The notes below the pieces were generated by a model that did not search any database, was not told the DNA's origin, and saw only the letters and a list, made by a program, of their open reading frames with translations. Both the position numbers and the translations under genes were made by a program. From an uncultured Chthoniobacterales bacterium (lineage in GTDB: Bacteria; Verrucomicrobiota; Verrucomicrobiia; Chthoniobacterales; CAKUMP01), in contig CAKUMP010000167.1 of the NCBI GenBank assembly GCA_934667795.1, forward strand, positions 1 to 5,449: 5,449 nucleotides of DNA, read 5' to 3'. Numbering within the stretch: position 1 is the stretch's first letter; each line of letters starts with the position of its first letter. Shown piece after piece: positions 1 to 5,402 of this stretch.

Positions 1-80
1 CTCCAAACCCACCCCAAATAGACACAGACTGGAACCATAACACAAACGTTCTTTAACGTCTTGTTCGAAAGATTCTTCAT
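1..80 (-). CDS. Partial CDS (N-terminus only), short basic leader plus hydrophobic segment
   Basis: Reading leftward from an ATG at 78-80, an open frame runs off the left edge after 26 codons. It begins MKNLSNKTLKN and continues into a hydrophobic stretch (VCVMVPVCVYLGWVW). This basic start plus hydrophobic run is typical of a signal peptide or first membrane helix. Upstream on the minus strand the sequence reads TAGGATAGGA directly before the ATG, so an AGGA lies five bases away, one of the better ribosome binding sites in the window. It lies 126 bp downstream of the Mpv17-like gene on the same strand. The function cannot be told from 26 codons. A chance open frame of this length is possible; the start site and hydrophobic profile are what favour a gene. 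Confidence 0.4.
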   Translation of the reverse strand, partial: MKNLSNKTLKNVCVMVPVCVYLGWVW

Positions 81-94
81 TCCTATCCTAAAAA

Positions 95-155
95 AATCTG
101 CGTTAATCTGCGTCAATCTGCGGATCCTTTCAGACTGAAATCTGCAGATCCTTTC
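95..155. repeat. Tandem/dispersed AATCTGCG repeat cluster
   Basis: Three adjacent 10-bp units share the core AATCTGCG (95-104, 105-114, 115-124). The third runs on into GATCCTTTC, and a fourth, AATCTGCAGATCCTTTC, sits at 139-155. A small palindrome TTTCAG-A-CTGAAA lies between them (128-140), and ATCTGCAGAT (140-149) is itself palindromic. The cluster fills most of the gap between the two leftward genes. Repeats of this wording are common between genes in PVC-group genomes; their function is not known to me. Confidence 0.75.
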
Positions 156-206
156 TTCCTGTTTTTTATTCACATTTTTTTGATTCCTGAACAGACATTT
201 AAGCGG

Positions 207-983
207 TTAAACTGTTTTGGTTTGCCATTCGCTCATCGTGGTCAGAATCAAGACCCAGAATGCTTCCGCTGCCACAAACACAGGGATCTGTAGCCCGGCA
301 GGCATGGAGTAAATCACACTTACGACCGGAAACCAGACCGCCCAGCAGGCAAAGATCACCGGAACGACATTCCGACTTATAAACCCTTTTTTCCTGACCG
401 CCTGTAAAACGGCTTTCCCCTGGTAACCGGTGTCTTTCCAACGATAAAGAATCACCGAACAGGGAACCGCAAAAAAGGGCGTGAAGCCCAGCATGTCCAC
501 CCCCACCTTACAAAGCACCGTCCCAATATCCCCCTCATTTCCAAACAAAATCCCCTGCCCACGGTACAGCGTATCCACCATCATCCCCATTACCCCCCAA
601 AATAAAATTCCAAAAATCAAATTCGTCCCGTTTTCTTTCCGCCATTGCCCTTTTTGAAACACTAGCCAACGGATCATTTCCGGTAATACCCCCGCCGCAA
701 TAGCAGTCGCTATAAAACTAAACCTGTACCCTCCCGCCTGCTTCCATCCCGCGACAATATCCAAATACCCTTTCACGCCCTCCTGCGTAAAATACAACAC
801 AATCACTCCCACCATCATCAACTGCAGCCCCAATCCAGGAAAAAAATTCTGCTTGGCCGCTCGCCACCCCATTGTCATCGGATTCTCTTGCACCAAGCCA
901 CTCTTTCCATTCTTTAACCATTTACAAGTAAAATTAAACAACAACTCGTCACTCCCAAGCAAATTGGCAAAAACTTGACCCAT
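207..983 (-). CDS. Mpv17/PMP22-like integral membrane protein
   Basis: This 258-residue protein is rich in hydrophobic segments, roughly at residues 50-66, 87-107, 122-140, 160-181, 203-224 and 231-250. The C-terminal half resembles the Mpv17/PMP22 family, known mainly as small membrane proteins of eukaryotic mitochondria and peroxisomes with proposed channel or solute-transport roles. The visible matches are VDTLY (136-140), KVGVDMLGFTPFFAVP (159-174, compare the family's VDQ...P-F pattern), NVVP (205-208), CWAVWFP (213-219, compare W-x-x-WP), and a closing FW...S (242-251). No substrate can be assigned.

The start is uncertain. The ATG at 983 has only AGGGG touching it. Met36 (876-878), preceded by AAGAGAATCC, would drop a non-membrane leader and is a fair alternative. 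If 983 is right, the gene starts inside the spacer of the divergent promoter. The family call rests on reading motifs by eye. Confidence 0.6.
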   Translation of the reverse strand: MGQVFANLLGSDELLFNFTCKWLKNGKSGLVQENPMTMGWRAAKQNFFPGLGLQLMMVGVIVLYFTQEGVKGYLDIVAGWKQAGGYRFSFIATAIAAGVLPEMIRWLVFQKGQWRKENGTNLIFGILFWGVMGMMVDTLYRGQGILFGNEGDIGTVLCKVGVDMLGFTPFFAVPCSVILYRWKDTGYQGKAVLQAVRKKGFISRNVVPVIFACWAVWFPVVSVIYSMPAGLQIPVFVAAEAFWVLILTTMSEWQTKTV

Positions 984-1003
984 CCCCTGTAATGGTTTAT
1001 ATT
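975..1003 (+). promoter_or_regulatory. Sigma70-type promoter for the PEP-CTERM gene
   Basis: TTGACC (975-980) and TATATT (998-1003) are each five of six matches to the -35 and -10 consensus, separated by exactly 17 bp. Transcription would begin near 1009-1011. This falls on the ATG at 1010, so the message would be leaderless or nearly so. The spacer also contains the ATG of the divergent membrane-protein gene at 981-983. Confidence 0.6.
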
Positions 1004-1867
1004 ATGCAAATGTTCTCTTCTCGCCAGATTATTTCATGTCTATCTTTTTTAATGATAAGTTTTTCAGGAGGATCTCTCACCGATGCCGCGCCTCAAGTTC
1101 TACTGGAAGATAATTTCGACTCCTACCCGACCGGGCCGCGTGCAACCTGGACAGAATATATGCCAGGATTTGGTACGCAACGTTGGATAATAGCTGGGTT
1201 GCCAAGCGCTGCCAGCATACCCGAAGCGCGTGTGATTGCGGATGCATCCGCGTTTGGCCGCACAGGAAAAGTGTTTGGCTATACGGAATCTGGCTATTCG
1301 ATAGTTGGTGAAGACGAGATCGGACACTACCCCTATATTTACACCAATCTCCCTACAGCCTACTCTGGCACTGACTCCTGGAAGCTCAGTCTGGACTTTT
1401 ATGCGGATCAGGTAAGCAGCACGGCGGGGTATTGGCTCACCGCTTTATATCCTAATAGTTCACGAGTGGGTGCCCAACGCCTTTTATCGGTTGATGTCCG
1501 TTACAATACCACGACAGAAACTACCCAGCTCCGGTTTCTTCATAAAGGTCTCCCTGGCGGAGAAGGTGCTACTGTTGTGACCGCGTTTGACATTGATCTG
1601 GACACCTGGCACCACATTGAAATTACAGGGAATAATGCCACCCAACAATTAACTCTCCATTTACAAGGACAAGACCCGGTCTCGGGGTATTATTTTAGCG
1701 ATCAAAATATCATCAACACCATTGGGCTTGGTGATATTGCTTCTGCCTTTACGGCTCCATCATCCACTGTTTATCTGGATAATTTTAAACTGGAAACAAT
1801 CCCGGAACCCACTGCCATCGCGCTGCTGGGACTCAGCGCCCTTTGTCTCGCTCGCCGCAGAAAATAA
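992..1867 (+). CDS. PEP-CTERM sorting domain protein, probable concanavalin/LamG-like ectodomain
   Basis: This is an exported protein of up to 291 residues. It has an N-terminal signal peptide (basic R11, hydrophobic core about 13-29, likely cut in the TDAAP region near residue 33). A beta-rich body of about 235 residues follows. The last 21 residues (271-291) are a PEP-CTERM signal: PEP motif, hydrophobic stretch, then RRRK. In this system an exosortase recognises the tail and the protein is passed to the outer surface or matrix.

The body opens with LLEDNFDSYPTG (37-48). It contains SWKLSLDFYAD (129-139) and DTWHHIEITG (204-213), and ends VYLDNFKLE (260-268). This pattern is common in concanavalin-like jelly-roll domains of PEP-CTERM proteins, but the fold is inferred.

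The longest frame starts at 992. The promoter at 975-1003 overlaps it, so Met5 (1004) or more likely Met7 (1010) is the true start. No Shine-Dalgarno site is visible. No exosortase gene is in the window. Confidence 0.85.
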   Translation: MVYIMQMFSSRQIISCLSFLMISFSGGSLTDAAPQVLLEDNFDSYPTGPRATWTEYMPGFGTQRWIIAGLPSAASIPEARVIADASAFGRTGKVFGYTESGYSIVGEDEIGHYPYIYTNLPTAYSGTDSWKLSLDFYADQVSSTAGYWLTALYPNSSRVGAQRLLSVDVRYNTTTETTQLRFLHKGLPGGEGATVVTAFDIDLDTWHHIEITGNNATQQLTLHLQGQDPVSGYYFSDQNIINTIGLGDIASAFTAPSSTVYLDNFKLETIPEPTAIALLGLSALCLARRRK

Positions 1868-1880
1868 ATTTCTATCAGAA

Positions 1881-1931
1881 GGTTTCACGCAAAGGACACA
1901 AAGTTCGCAAAGAGAGATAAGGCATAGATAG
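1881..1931 (+). repeat. Dispersed CACGCAAAGG-type intergenic repeat
   Basis: Just after the PEP-CTERM gene the sequence reads TTTCACGCAAAGGACACAAA and continues with GTTCGCAAAGAGAGATAAGG. The unit CGCAAAG recurs within it. This wording belongs to a widespread intergenic repeat in PVC-group genomes that I recognise by its text; no copy elsewhere in this window confirms it. An open frame covering it (1722-1931) is a shadow. Confidence 0.5.
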
Positions 1932-1956
1932 TTTAAGATGGAAAAATTTTAAAAAC

Positions 1957-2057
1957 ATTCTGTGCATTCTGTGTGTTCTGTGGTTAAAACAGGACCGTGT
2001 ATTCCGTGGTTAAAAAGAGTTCCTACATTCTGTGGTTAAGTAGATTTTCTGTGGTTG
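1957..2057 (+). repeat. TTCTGTGGTTAAAA repeat cluster overlapping the start of the first peptidase gene
   Basis: ATTCTGTG occurs at 1957-1964 and 1966-1973. Longer units follow: TTCTGTGGTTAAAACAGGAC at 1976-1995, GTGTATTCCGTGGTTAAA at 1997-2014, ATTCTGTGGTTAA near 2027-2039, and TTTTCTGTGGTTG at 2045-2057. The segment 1976-1996 matches 5352-5372 at 20 of 21 bases, showing that this is a dispersed family. The cluster runs through the GTG start of the next gene and into its signal peptide coding sequence. Confidence 0.8.
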
Positions 2058-2770
2058 TTTATTTTCTGTTTTCCCCCGTGTTTGCGCAAATGAATGCGCG
2101 TTCTATCGGTGGCCTGGAAGAAATCTCCCAAAATGCACTCTCCGACCAGTCATTTGTCATGATGGCACAAATGGCCTTAAAAGTGCGTCCGCAGGACTGG
2201 AAACATGCAGAGACGGACAATTTTATCTACCACTATTTCAACAGTTCTATCGCCACACCTGTTGCGGTCGAAGCGGAGTTTTATTATCGGGTCATTTCCA
2301 AGGACCTGCAGCGTGACAACTCCGCCTGGCAGCGGAAAGCACATATCTTTATTTTTGATACTCCGGCGGACTGGAAACAATTTCAGTCCGGAGCCCGGCT
2401 CGACCCCTGGACGGGTGGCATTCATATTCCCGGAAACCTCTTTATCCTGCGTGATAAACGCTACCGCTATAAAGGCAACCTGCTGGGACATGAAATTGCA
2501 CATCTGGTCATCGATCGATTTTTTGGATCCAATGTCCCTCTATGGCTCAATGAAGGTTATGCGGAATATATCGCATCCATTGCCTACGCCAGTTTTGTTC
2601 GTGCGCGCGGTTATACCAATAAACCGACCTCCGCACCGATTGATCCCAAATACTATATCCCTTTGTCCCAATTACTTTCCCTTGCCAGCTATCCGGAAAC
2701 TCCGGAACAGATTGCGACGTTTTATGACCAATCCCATAAATTAGTTCGTTTTCTTATCTCCAAAAATTAA
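1997..2770 (+). CDS. Secreted gluzincin-type zinc metallopeptidase paralogue 1, prematurely stopped
   Basis: A 257-residue product with a signal peptide (hydrophobic 10-29, cleavage after VFA30 likely) and a peptidase MA-like catalytic core. HEIAH at residues 165-169 gives two zinc-binding histidines and the catalytic glutamate. NEGYAEY at 185-191 supplies the likely third ligand, E186, in the same arrangement as gluzincins. Substrate unknown; action outside the cytoplasm is inferred from the leader.

It aligns throughout with the next gene, for example HAETDNFIYHYF with HAETEHYVLHF and PLWLNEGYAEY with PLWLNEGFAEF.

There are two oddities. The GTG start and the leader are encoded by a dispersed repeat, with only a weak AGGA two bases before the start. 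The frame also ends at TAA 2768-2770 although homology continues in the same frame to 2926. The catalytic core is complete, but about 51 C-terminal residues are lost. It may be a pseudogene. GTG at 2006 is an alternative start. Confidence 0.75.
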   Translation: MYSVVKKSSYILWLSRFSVVVYFLFSPVFAQMNARSIGGLEEISQNALSDQSFVMMAQMALKVRPQDWKHAETDNFIYHYFNSSIATPVAVEAEFYYRVISKDLQRDNSAWQRKAHIFIFDTPADWKQFQSGARLDPWTGGIHIPGNLFILRDKRYRYKGNLLGHEIAHLVIDRFFGSNVPLWLNEGYAEYIASIAYASFVRARGYTNKPTSAPIDPKYYIPLSQLLSLASYPETPEQIATFYDQSHKLVRFLISKN

Positions 2771-2926
2771 TTATCTTTTCTCACCCACATGGACATGCTG
2801 TCAAATGGTGCCCTTTTCAACCAGGCCCTGCTCCAGTCCTATGGTTCCAGAATCCCCAATATCACCGCTCTCGAAAAAGAATTTCAACCGTATGCAGAAC
2901 AATCCTTTTCTCCCAATGCTCCCTGA
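2771..2926 (+). pseudogene. Severed C-terminal end of peptidase paralogue 1 (in frame after the TAA)
   Basis: Reading on in the same frame past TAA 2768-2770 gives 51 more codons ending at TGA 2924-2926. The segment contains MLSNGALFNQALLQSYG, which matches ILNGTAFEEAILSVYG at the C-terminus of the second paralogue. The joined frame would be 309 residues counting the stop position, against 308 in the intact copy. No frameshift is needed, so one substitution in a sense codon would explain the break. An ATG at 2789 could in principle start a 45-residue peptide, but nothing suggests that it does. Confidence 0.7.
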
Positions 2927-2987
2927 AATATGTTAATTTCCTTTTTGTGATGCATTTCGCAAAAACCAACACAACTTCAACACAATA

Positions 2988-3914
2988 ATGTGCTTTCGAT
3001 TTAAAAACATTCTTTCTTATGTTACCTTTTTAAGCCTTTTTCTTGCAGGGTTTTCGATGTTCACCGTGGATCTGTTGCTGGCATCTGACGAGGACGAAAT
3101 ATCCGAGGCACCGGATCGCAACATTCCGCTTGAGGAGCAAGAATGGAACCCTGACTGGAACGCATCGCTTAGTCCTTATGGGCGGATGGCATTAGCGATT
3201 CGTGAAAACCGCTGGATGCACGCAGAGACCGAACATTATGTTTTACATTTTCGAAGAAAAACGGAAGCCCGGAAGGTCGCACGCGAACTGGAATTTAACT
3301 TCTGGCACATTGCGACGACCTTGAATGCAAAACCGGATCAATATTCCGGTAAAGGACATGCCTTTATTTTCGAAGATGCGGATGACTGGAAAGTTTTTTT
3401 AGAAAAATCGCAACTCCCGCCCTGGAGTGACAGCCTGGCGATTGGAGATGATTTGTATTTAAACGTGCGTCATACCGCTAAGGTGCGACGTTTCAATTCC
3501 GGGACGCTTGCCCATGAGGCTTCCCATGCGGTGGTTGCCCGACTTTACCCTAACCAAACTTGGCCTCTCTGGCTTAATGAAGGATTCGCGGAATTTATGG
3601 GTGCTGATAGCGTCGCGGCACGCAGACACCGCACGACCAAAAGCCAGTTGAGTAAACTCGATTTCGCCACGCTTTCACTGGAAGAAATCACTTCCATTTT
3701 AACGTATCCTGAAGATCAGGAACTGCTGGCACGCTTTTATCAGTCGTCTGACCGGTTGATCCGCTTTCTCATGATCGAATTACCTCCTGAAAATTTCCCA
3801 CTCTTTGTAGATGCGATCCTGAATGGAACGGCCTTTGAAGAAGCGATTCTTTCGGTTTACGGAGAAAATTATACGGATTTTGAAAAGTTTCGGGATGACT
3901 TCAACAAGTTTTAG
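2988..3914 (+). CDS. Secreted gluzincin-type zinc metallopeptidase paralogue 2 (peptidase MA-like)
   Basis: This is the intact copy of the tandem pair, 308 residues. It has a basic N-terminus and hydrophobic core (about 8-31), with cleavage plausible after LLLA32, before the acidic SDEDE. HEASH (176-180) and NEGFAEF (197-203), 17 residues after the last histidine, form the zinc site with E198 as the likely third ligand. Conserved blocks shared with paralogue 1 are HAETEHYVLHF (78-88), HAFIFEDADDWKVF (124-137) and RFL near the C-terminus. The signature matches the peptidase MA-like superfamily. The substrate is unknown, and family members are poorly characterised.

No Shine-Dalgarno site or clear promoter is visible in the 61 bp before the ATG, so it may share a transcript with paralogue 1. 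holA begins 17 bp after its stop, which suggests co-transcription. Confidence 0.85.
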   Translation: MCFRFKNILSYVTFLSLFLAGFSMFTVDLLLASDEDEISEAPDRNIPLEEQEWNPDWNASLSPYGRMALAIRENRWMHAETEHYVLHFRRKTEARKVARELEFNFWHIATTLNAKPDQYSGKGHAFIFEDADDWKVFLEKSQLPPWSDSLAIGDDLYLNVRHTAKVRRFNSGTLAHEASHAVVARLYPNQTWPLWLNEGFAEFMGADSVAARRHRTTKSQLSKLDFATLSLEEITSILTYPEDQELLARFYQSSDRLIRFLMIELPPENFPLFVDAILNGTAFEEAILSVYGENYTDFEKFRDDFNKF

Positions 3915-3931
3915 CTTCATGTTATTGGGAT

Positions 3932-5065
3932 ATGCCGCCACGTTCCAAAAAAACCTCTGAAAAAGCACCTACGAAGTCTTCTTCTATTGTCGCAGTATTA
4001 GGAAATGATACCGCCGCGATCGCGAATGCCGCCAAGGAACTCGCCATCAAAATGACCCCTGAAGACAGTGGCGATTTTGGGTCAGATACGATTAACGGCC
4101 AGGCCGAAAACGTGGACCATGCAGTTAAAATCCTCGCCGCAACTTGTGATGCCCTCCGCACGCTTCCGTTCTTTGGCGGAAAACTGGTCTGGCTGAAAGG
4201 CGCATCCTTCCTCGGTGATTCTGTCCAGGGGCGCTCCGAATCAGTTCTCAGTGGCGTCCAGCAGTTAACCGATATCCTGAAACAGGGACTCCCCGAAAAT
4301 ATCCAGTTTCTTATCTCCTGCACCGAAATTGATAAACGTCGCTCGTTTTATAAGTACCTCAACTCCGTTGCGGAGGTTCATTTATTTGAACAGATTGATG
4401 TCTCGAAATCCGGCTGGGAAGAAGCGGTGGCACGCCTCACACGGGAAATGGCCGGCAAACTGAACCTGAAACTCTCTCCAGAAGCTCTGGAGCTTTTTGT
4501 CCTGTTGGTAGGTACCGATTCACACCAGATCCAGTCAGAAATTGAAAAACTGGATTTATTCCTCGGAACCGAACGCCGTATTGCCACACCTGATGATGTG
4601 AAATTACTCGTGCCTGACTCCAAAGCCGGGGTGATCTGGGAACTGGGCAATGCCATTCAATCAAAAAATACCAGTCTCGCACTGCGTCTGGTCGATACGT
4701 TTCTCAGCCGAGGCGATTCCGCACTCAGCCTCCTGTTCGCTTCGATCGTTCCAACCGTCCGCAATTTACTCTGCGTTAAAGATCTTATTGTTCGCTATAA
4801 TCTGCGTCCACCTTCTCAGCCCTACTATTTTACCGGAACGCTGGCAAACCTCCCGCCAGACGCAATCCAGCACCTCCCAAAAAAGAAAGATGGTACCCCC
4901 AATACCTACGGACTCGCTATCGCTGCAACCCACGCCCACCGTTTTACCCTCCCAAAACTCATTGATTCCCTCCACGCTTGCCTCATCGCGAATTCCCAAC
5001 TCGTGACTTCCCTCCTCGAACATAAATTGATCCTCCAGCAACTTATTTTGAAAATTACACGCTGA
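3932..5065 (+). CDS. holA: DNA polymerase III subunit delta (clamp loader)
   Basis: Delta is the wrench subunit of the clamp loader: it opens the beta sliding clamp so that the delta'-tau/gamma complex can place it on primed DNA. The 377-residue protein follows the family layout. The N-terminal domain starts IVAVLGNDTAAIANAAKELA (19-38). LPFFGGKLVWLKGASFL (78-94) is the characteristic 'P-F...+LV-L' block, and ENIQFLIS (122-129) with DKRRSFYKYL (134-143) follows. The middle lid segment contains WEEAVARL (162-169) and GTDSHQIQSEIEKLDLF (194-210). The C-terminal helical domain has LVDTFLSRGDSALSLLFASI (253-272) and VRNLL..KDL (276-285).

It is slightly longer than the usual 330-350 residues because of a basic, low-complexity leader (1-18). 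ATG 3932 is the first good start; the site before it (TTGGGAT) is weak. Its place behind a secreted peptidase appears incidental. Confidence 0.9.
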   Translation: MPPRSKKTSEKAPTKSSSIVAVLGNDTAAIANAAKELAIKMTPEDSGDFGSDTINGQAENVDHAVKILAATCDALRTLPFFGGKLVWLKGASFLGDSVQGRSESVLSGVQQLTDILKQGLPENIQFLISCTEIDKRRSFYKYLNSVAEVHLFEQIDVSKSGWEEAVARLTREMAGKLNLKLSPEALELFVLLVGTDSHQIQSEIEKLDLFLGTERRIATPDDVKLLVPDSKAGVIWELGNAIQSKNTSLALRLVDTFLSRGDSALSLLFASIVPTVRNLLCVKDLIVRYNLRPPSQPYYFTGTLANLPPDAIQHLPKKKDGTPNTYGLAIAATHAHRFTLPKLIDSLHACLIANSQLVTSLLEHKLILQQLILKITR

Positions 5066-5103
5066 ATTCCCCCTCCACTTCCCCTCGCCCCTGGTATCAA
5101 ACA

Positions 5104-5197
5104 AACTTATTCTGGGTATTTTACCCTGAAAACGGGGTTAATATTAAAAAAATTAACTTTTTCTAAAAAAACTCTTGCATTCTGACCAGAATAAGTT
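5104..5197. repeat. 12-bp perfect inverted repeat flanking an AT-rich spacer
   Basis: AACTTATTCTGG (5104-5115) is the exact reverse complement of CCAGAATAAGTT (5186-5197), with 70 bp between. The right arm also takes part in a second palindrome, ATTCTG-AC-CAGAAT (5179-5192). A tight hairpin GGGTA-TTT-TACCC (5114-5126) lies beside the left arm. The spacing and the palindromes resemble paired operator sites, or a long-range stem in a transcript reading out of holA. No protein can be named. Confidence 0.6.
5137..5162 (+). terminator. Weak AT-rich hairpin with T-run after holA
   Basis: GTTAAT (5137-5142) pairs with ATTAAC (5152-5157) around an A-rich loop and is followed by five T's. The stem is short and has little GC, so it would terminate poorly. 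The stronger hairpin at 5225-5269 is the better candidate for the end of holA transcription. Confidence 0.25.
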
Positions 5198-5203
5198 CAT
5201 ATT
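5175..5203 (+). promoter_or_regulatory. Possible promoter in the holA 3' intergenic region
   Basis: TTGCAT (5175-5180) and CATATT (5198-5203) are 17 bp apart. The -35 has three consensus matches and the -10 has four, so it is weak. The spacer coincides with the palindrome ATTCTG-AC-CAGAAT and the right arm of the 12-bp inverted repeat, as an operator would. A transcript starting near 5210 would reach the terminator at 5269 after about 60 bases. No start codon followed by a plausible frame lies between. Confidence 0.25.
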
Positions 5204-5224
5204 AAAAGCGTTCTGGGGGGAACA

Positions 5225-5269
5225 GCAGCCTTTCGCAGCCAATCGGTCGCGGGAGGCTGCATTTTTTTT
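5225..5269 (+). terminator. Strong intrinsic terminator
   Basis: GCAGCCT (5225-5231) pairs perfectly with AGGCTGC (5254-5260). The stem continues inward as TTCGC with GCGGG (two G-T wobbles), giving about 12 pairs around AGCCAATCGGTC, whose own GCC/GGT may add more. The run ATTTTTTTT follows at once (eight T's, 5262-5269). This is a textbook rho-independent terminator for rightward transcription, serving holA or a short transcript begun just upstream. GCAGCC is repeated at 5235-5240 and could pair with the same partner, giving an alternative fold. Confidence 0.85.
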
Positions 5270-5301
5270 GTGAACCACAAAAAAAATACAAAACCACAGA
5301 A

Positions 5302-5380
5302 ACCACAGAGGGACCTGGTCTTGTTTTAACCACAGAATGGCGAAAACGCCATTCTGTGGTTAAAACAAGACCTCTGTGGT
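5302..5380. repeat. Long hairpin: 26-bp perfect inverted repeat of the TTCTGTGGTTAAAA family
   Basis: The arms at 5317-5342 and 5347-5372 are exact reverse complements over 26 bp with an AAAA loop (5343-5346). The arms contain GGTCTTGTTTTAACCACAGA and its complement. Outside a seven-base bulge (GGGACCT, 5310-5316) the stem resumes with ACCACAGA (5302-5309) pairing with TCTGTGGT (5373-5380). The right arm matches 1976-1996 at 20 of 21 bases. The hairpin lies between convergent genes. Read leftward it is followed by a T-rich tract, so it might also end the AraC-like gene's transcript. Confidence 0.85.
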
Positions 5381-5385
5381 CCAGC

Positions 5386-5402
5386 CGTGTATTCTGGGGT
5401 TA
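5386..5402. repeat. Further copy of the GTGTATTC..GTGGTTA repeat element
   Basis: CCGTGTATTCTGGGGTTA closely matches CCGTGTATTCCGTGGTTA at 1995-2012. It follows the long hairpin and ends exactly on the TTA (5400-5402) that is the reverse-strand stop codon of the gene at the right edge, so the repeat reaches the coding boundary. Confidence 0.55.

Noticed and set aside
3..56. Rightward frame ending at TAA 54-56, possible 3' end of an upstream gene
   Set aside because: Only 17 codons are visible with no motif. The leftward frame over the same bases has a start, a ribosome site and a signal-like profile.
1066..1085. Perfect AGGAGG at 1066-1071 before an ATG at 1083
   Set aside because: The ATG is out of frame with the PEP-CTERM protein and gives only a 37-codon frame of no recognisable character. 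The AGGAGG encodes part of the signal peptide region (SGGS).
1722..1931. Rightward open frame overlapping the end of the PEP-CTERM gene
   Set aside because: It is a shadow in another frame and its tail is translated intergenic repeat.
1957..2057. Repeat cluster as a CRISPR array
   Set aside because: Units are unequal and very short, spacing is irregular with no spacer-like inserts, and there are no cas genes.
2205..2744. 179-codon open frame inside the first peptidase
   Set aside because: It overlaps, in another frame, a gene with clear zinc-site motifs and a paralogue. Its translation has no domain pattern.
4650..5104. Open frames on both strands inside the 3' half of holA
   Set aside because: holA reads well to its end with family blocks; the others are shadows with no start sites or motifs.
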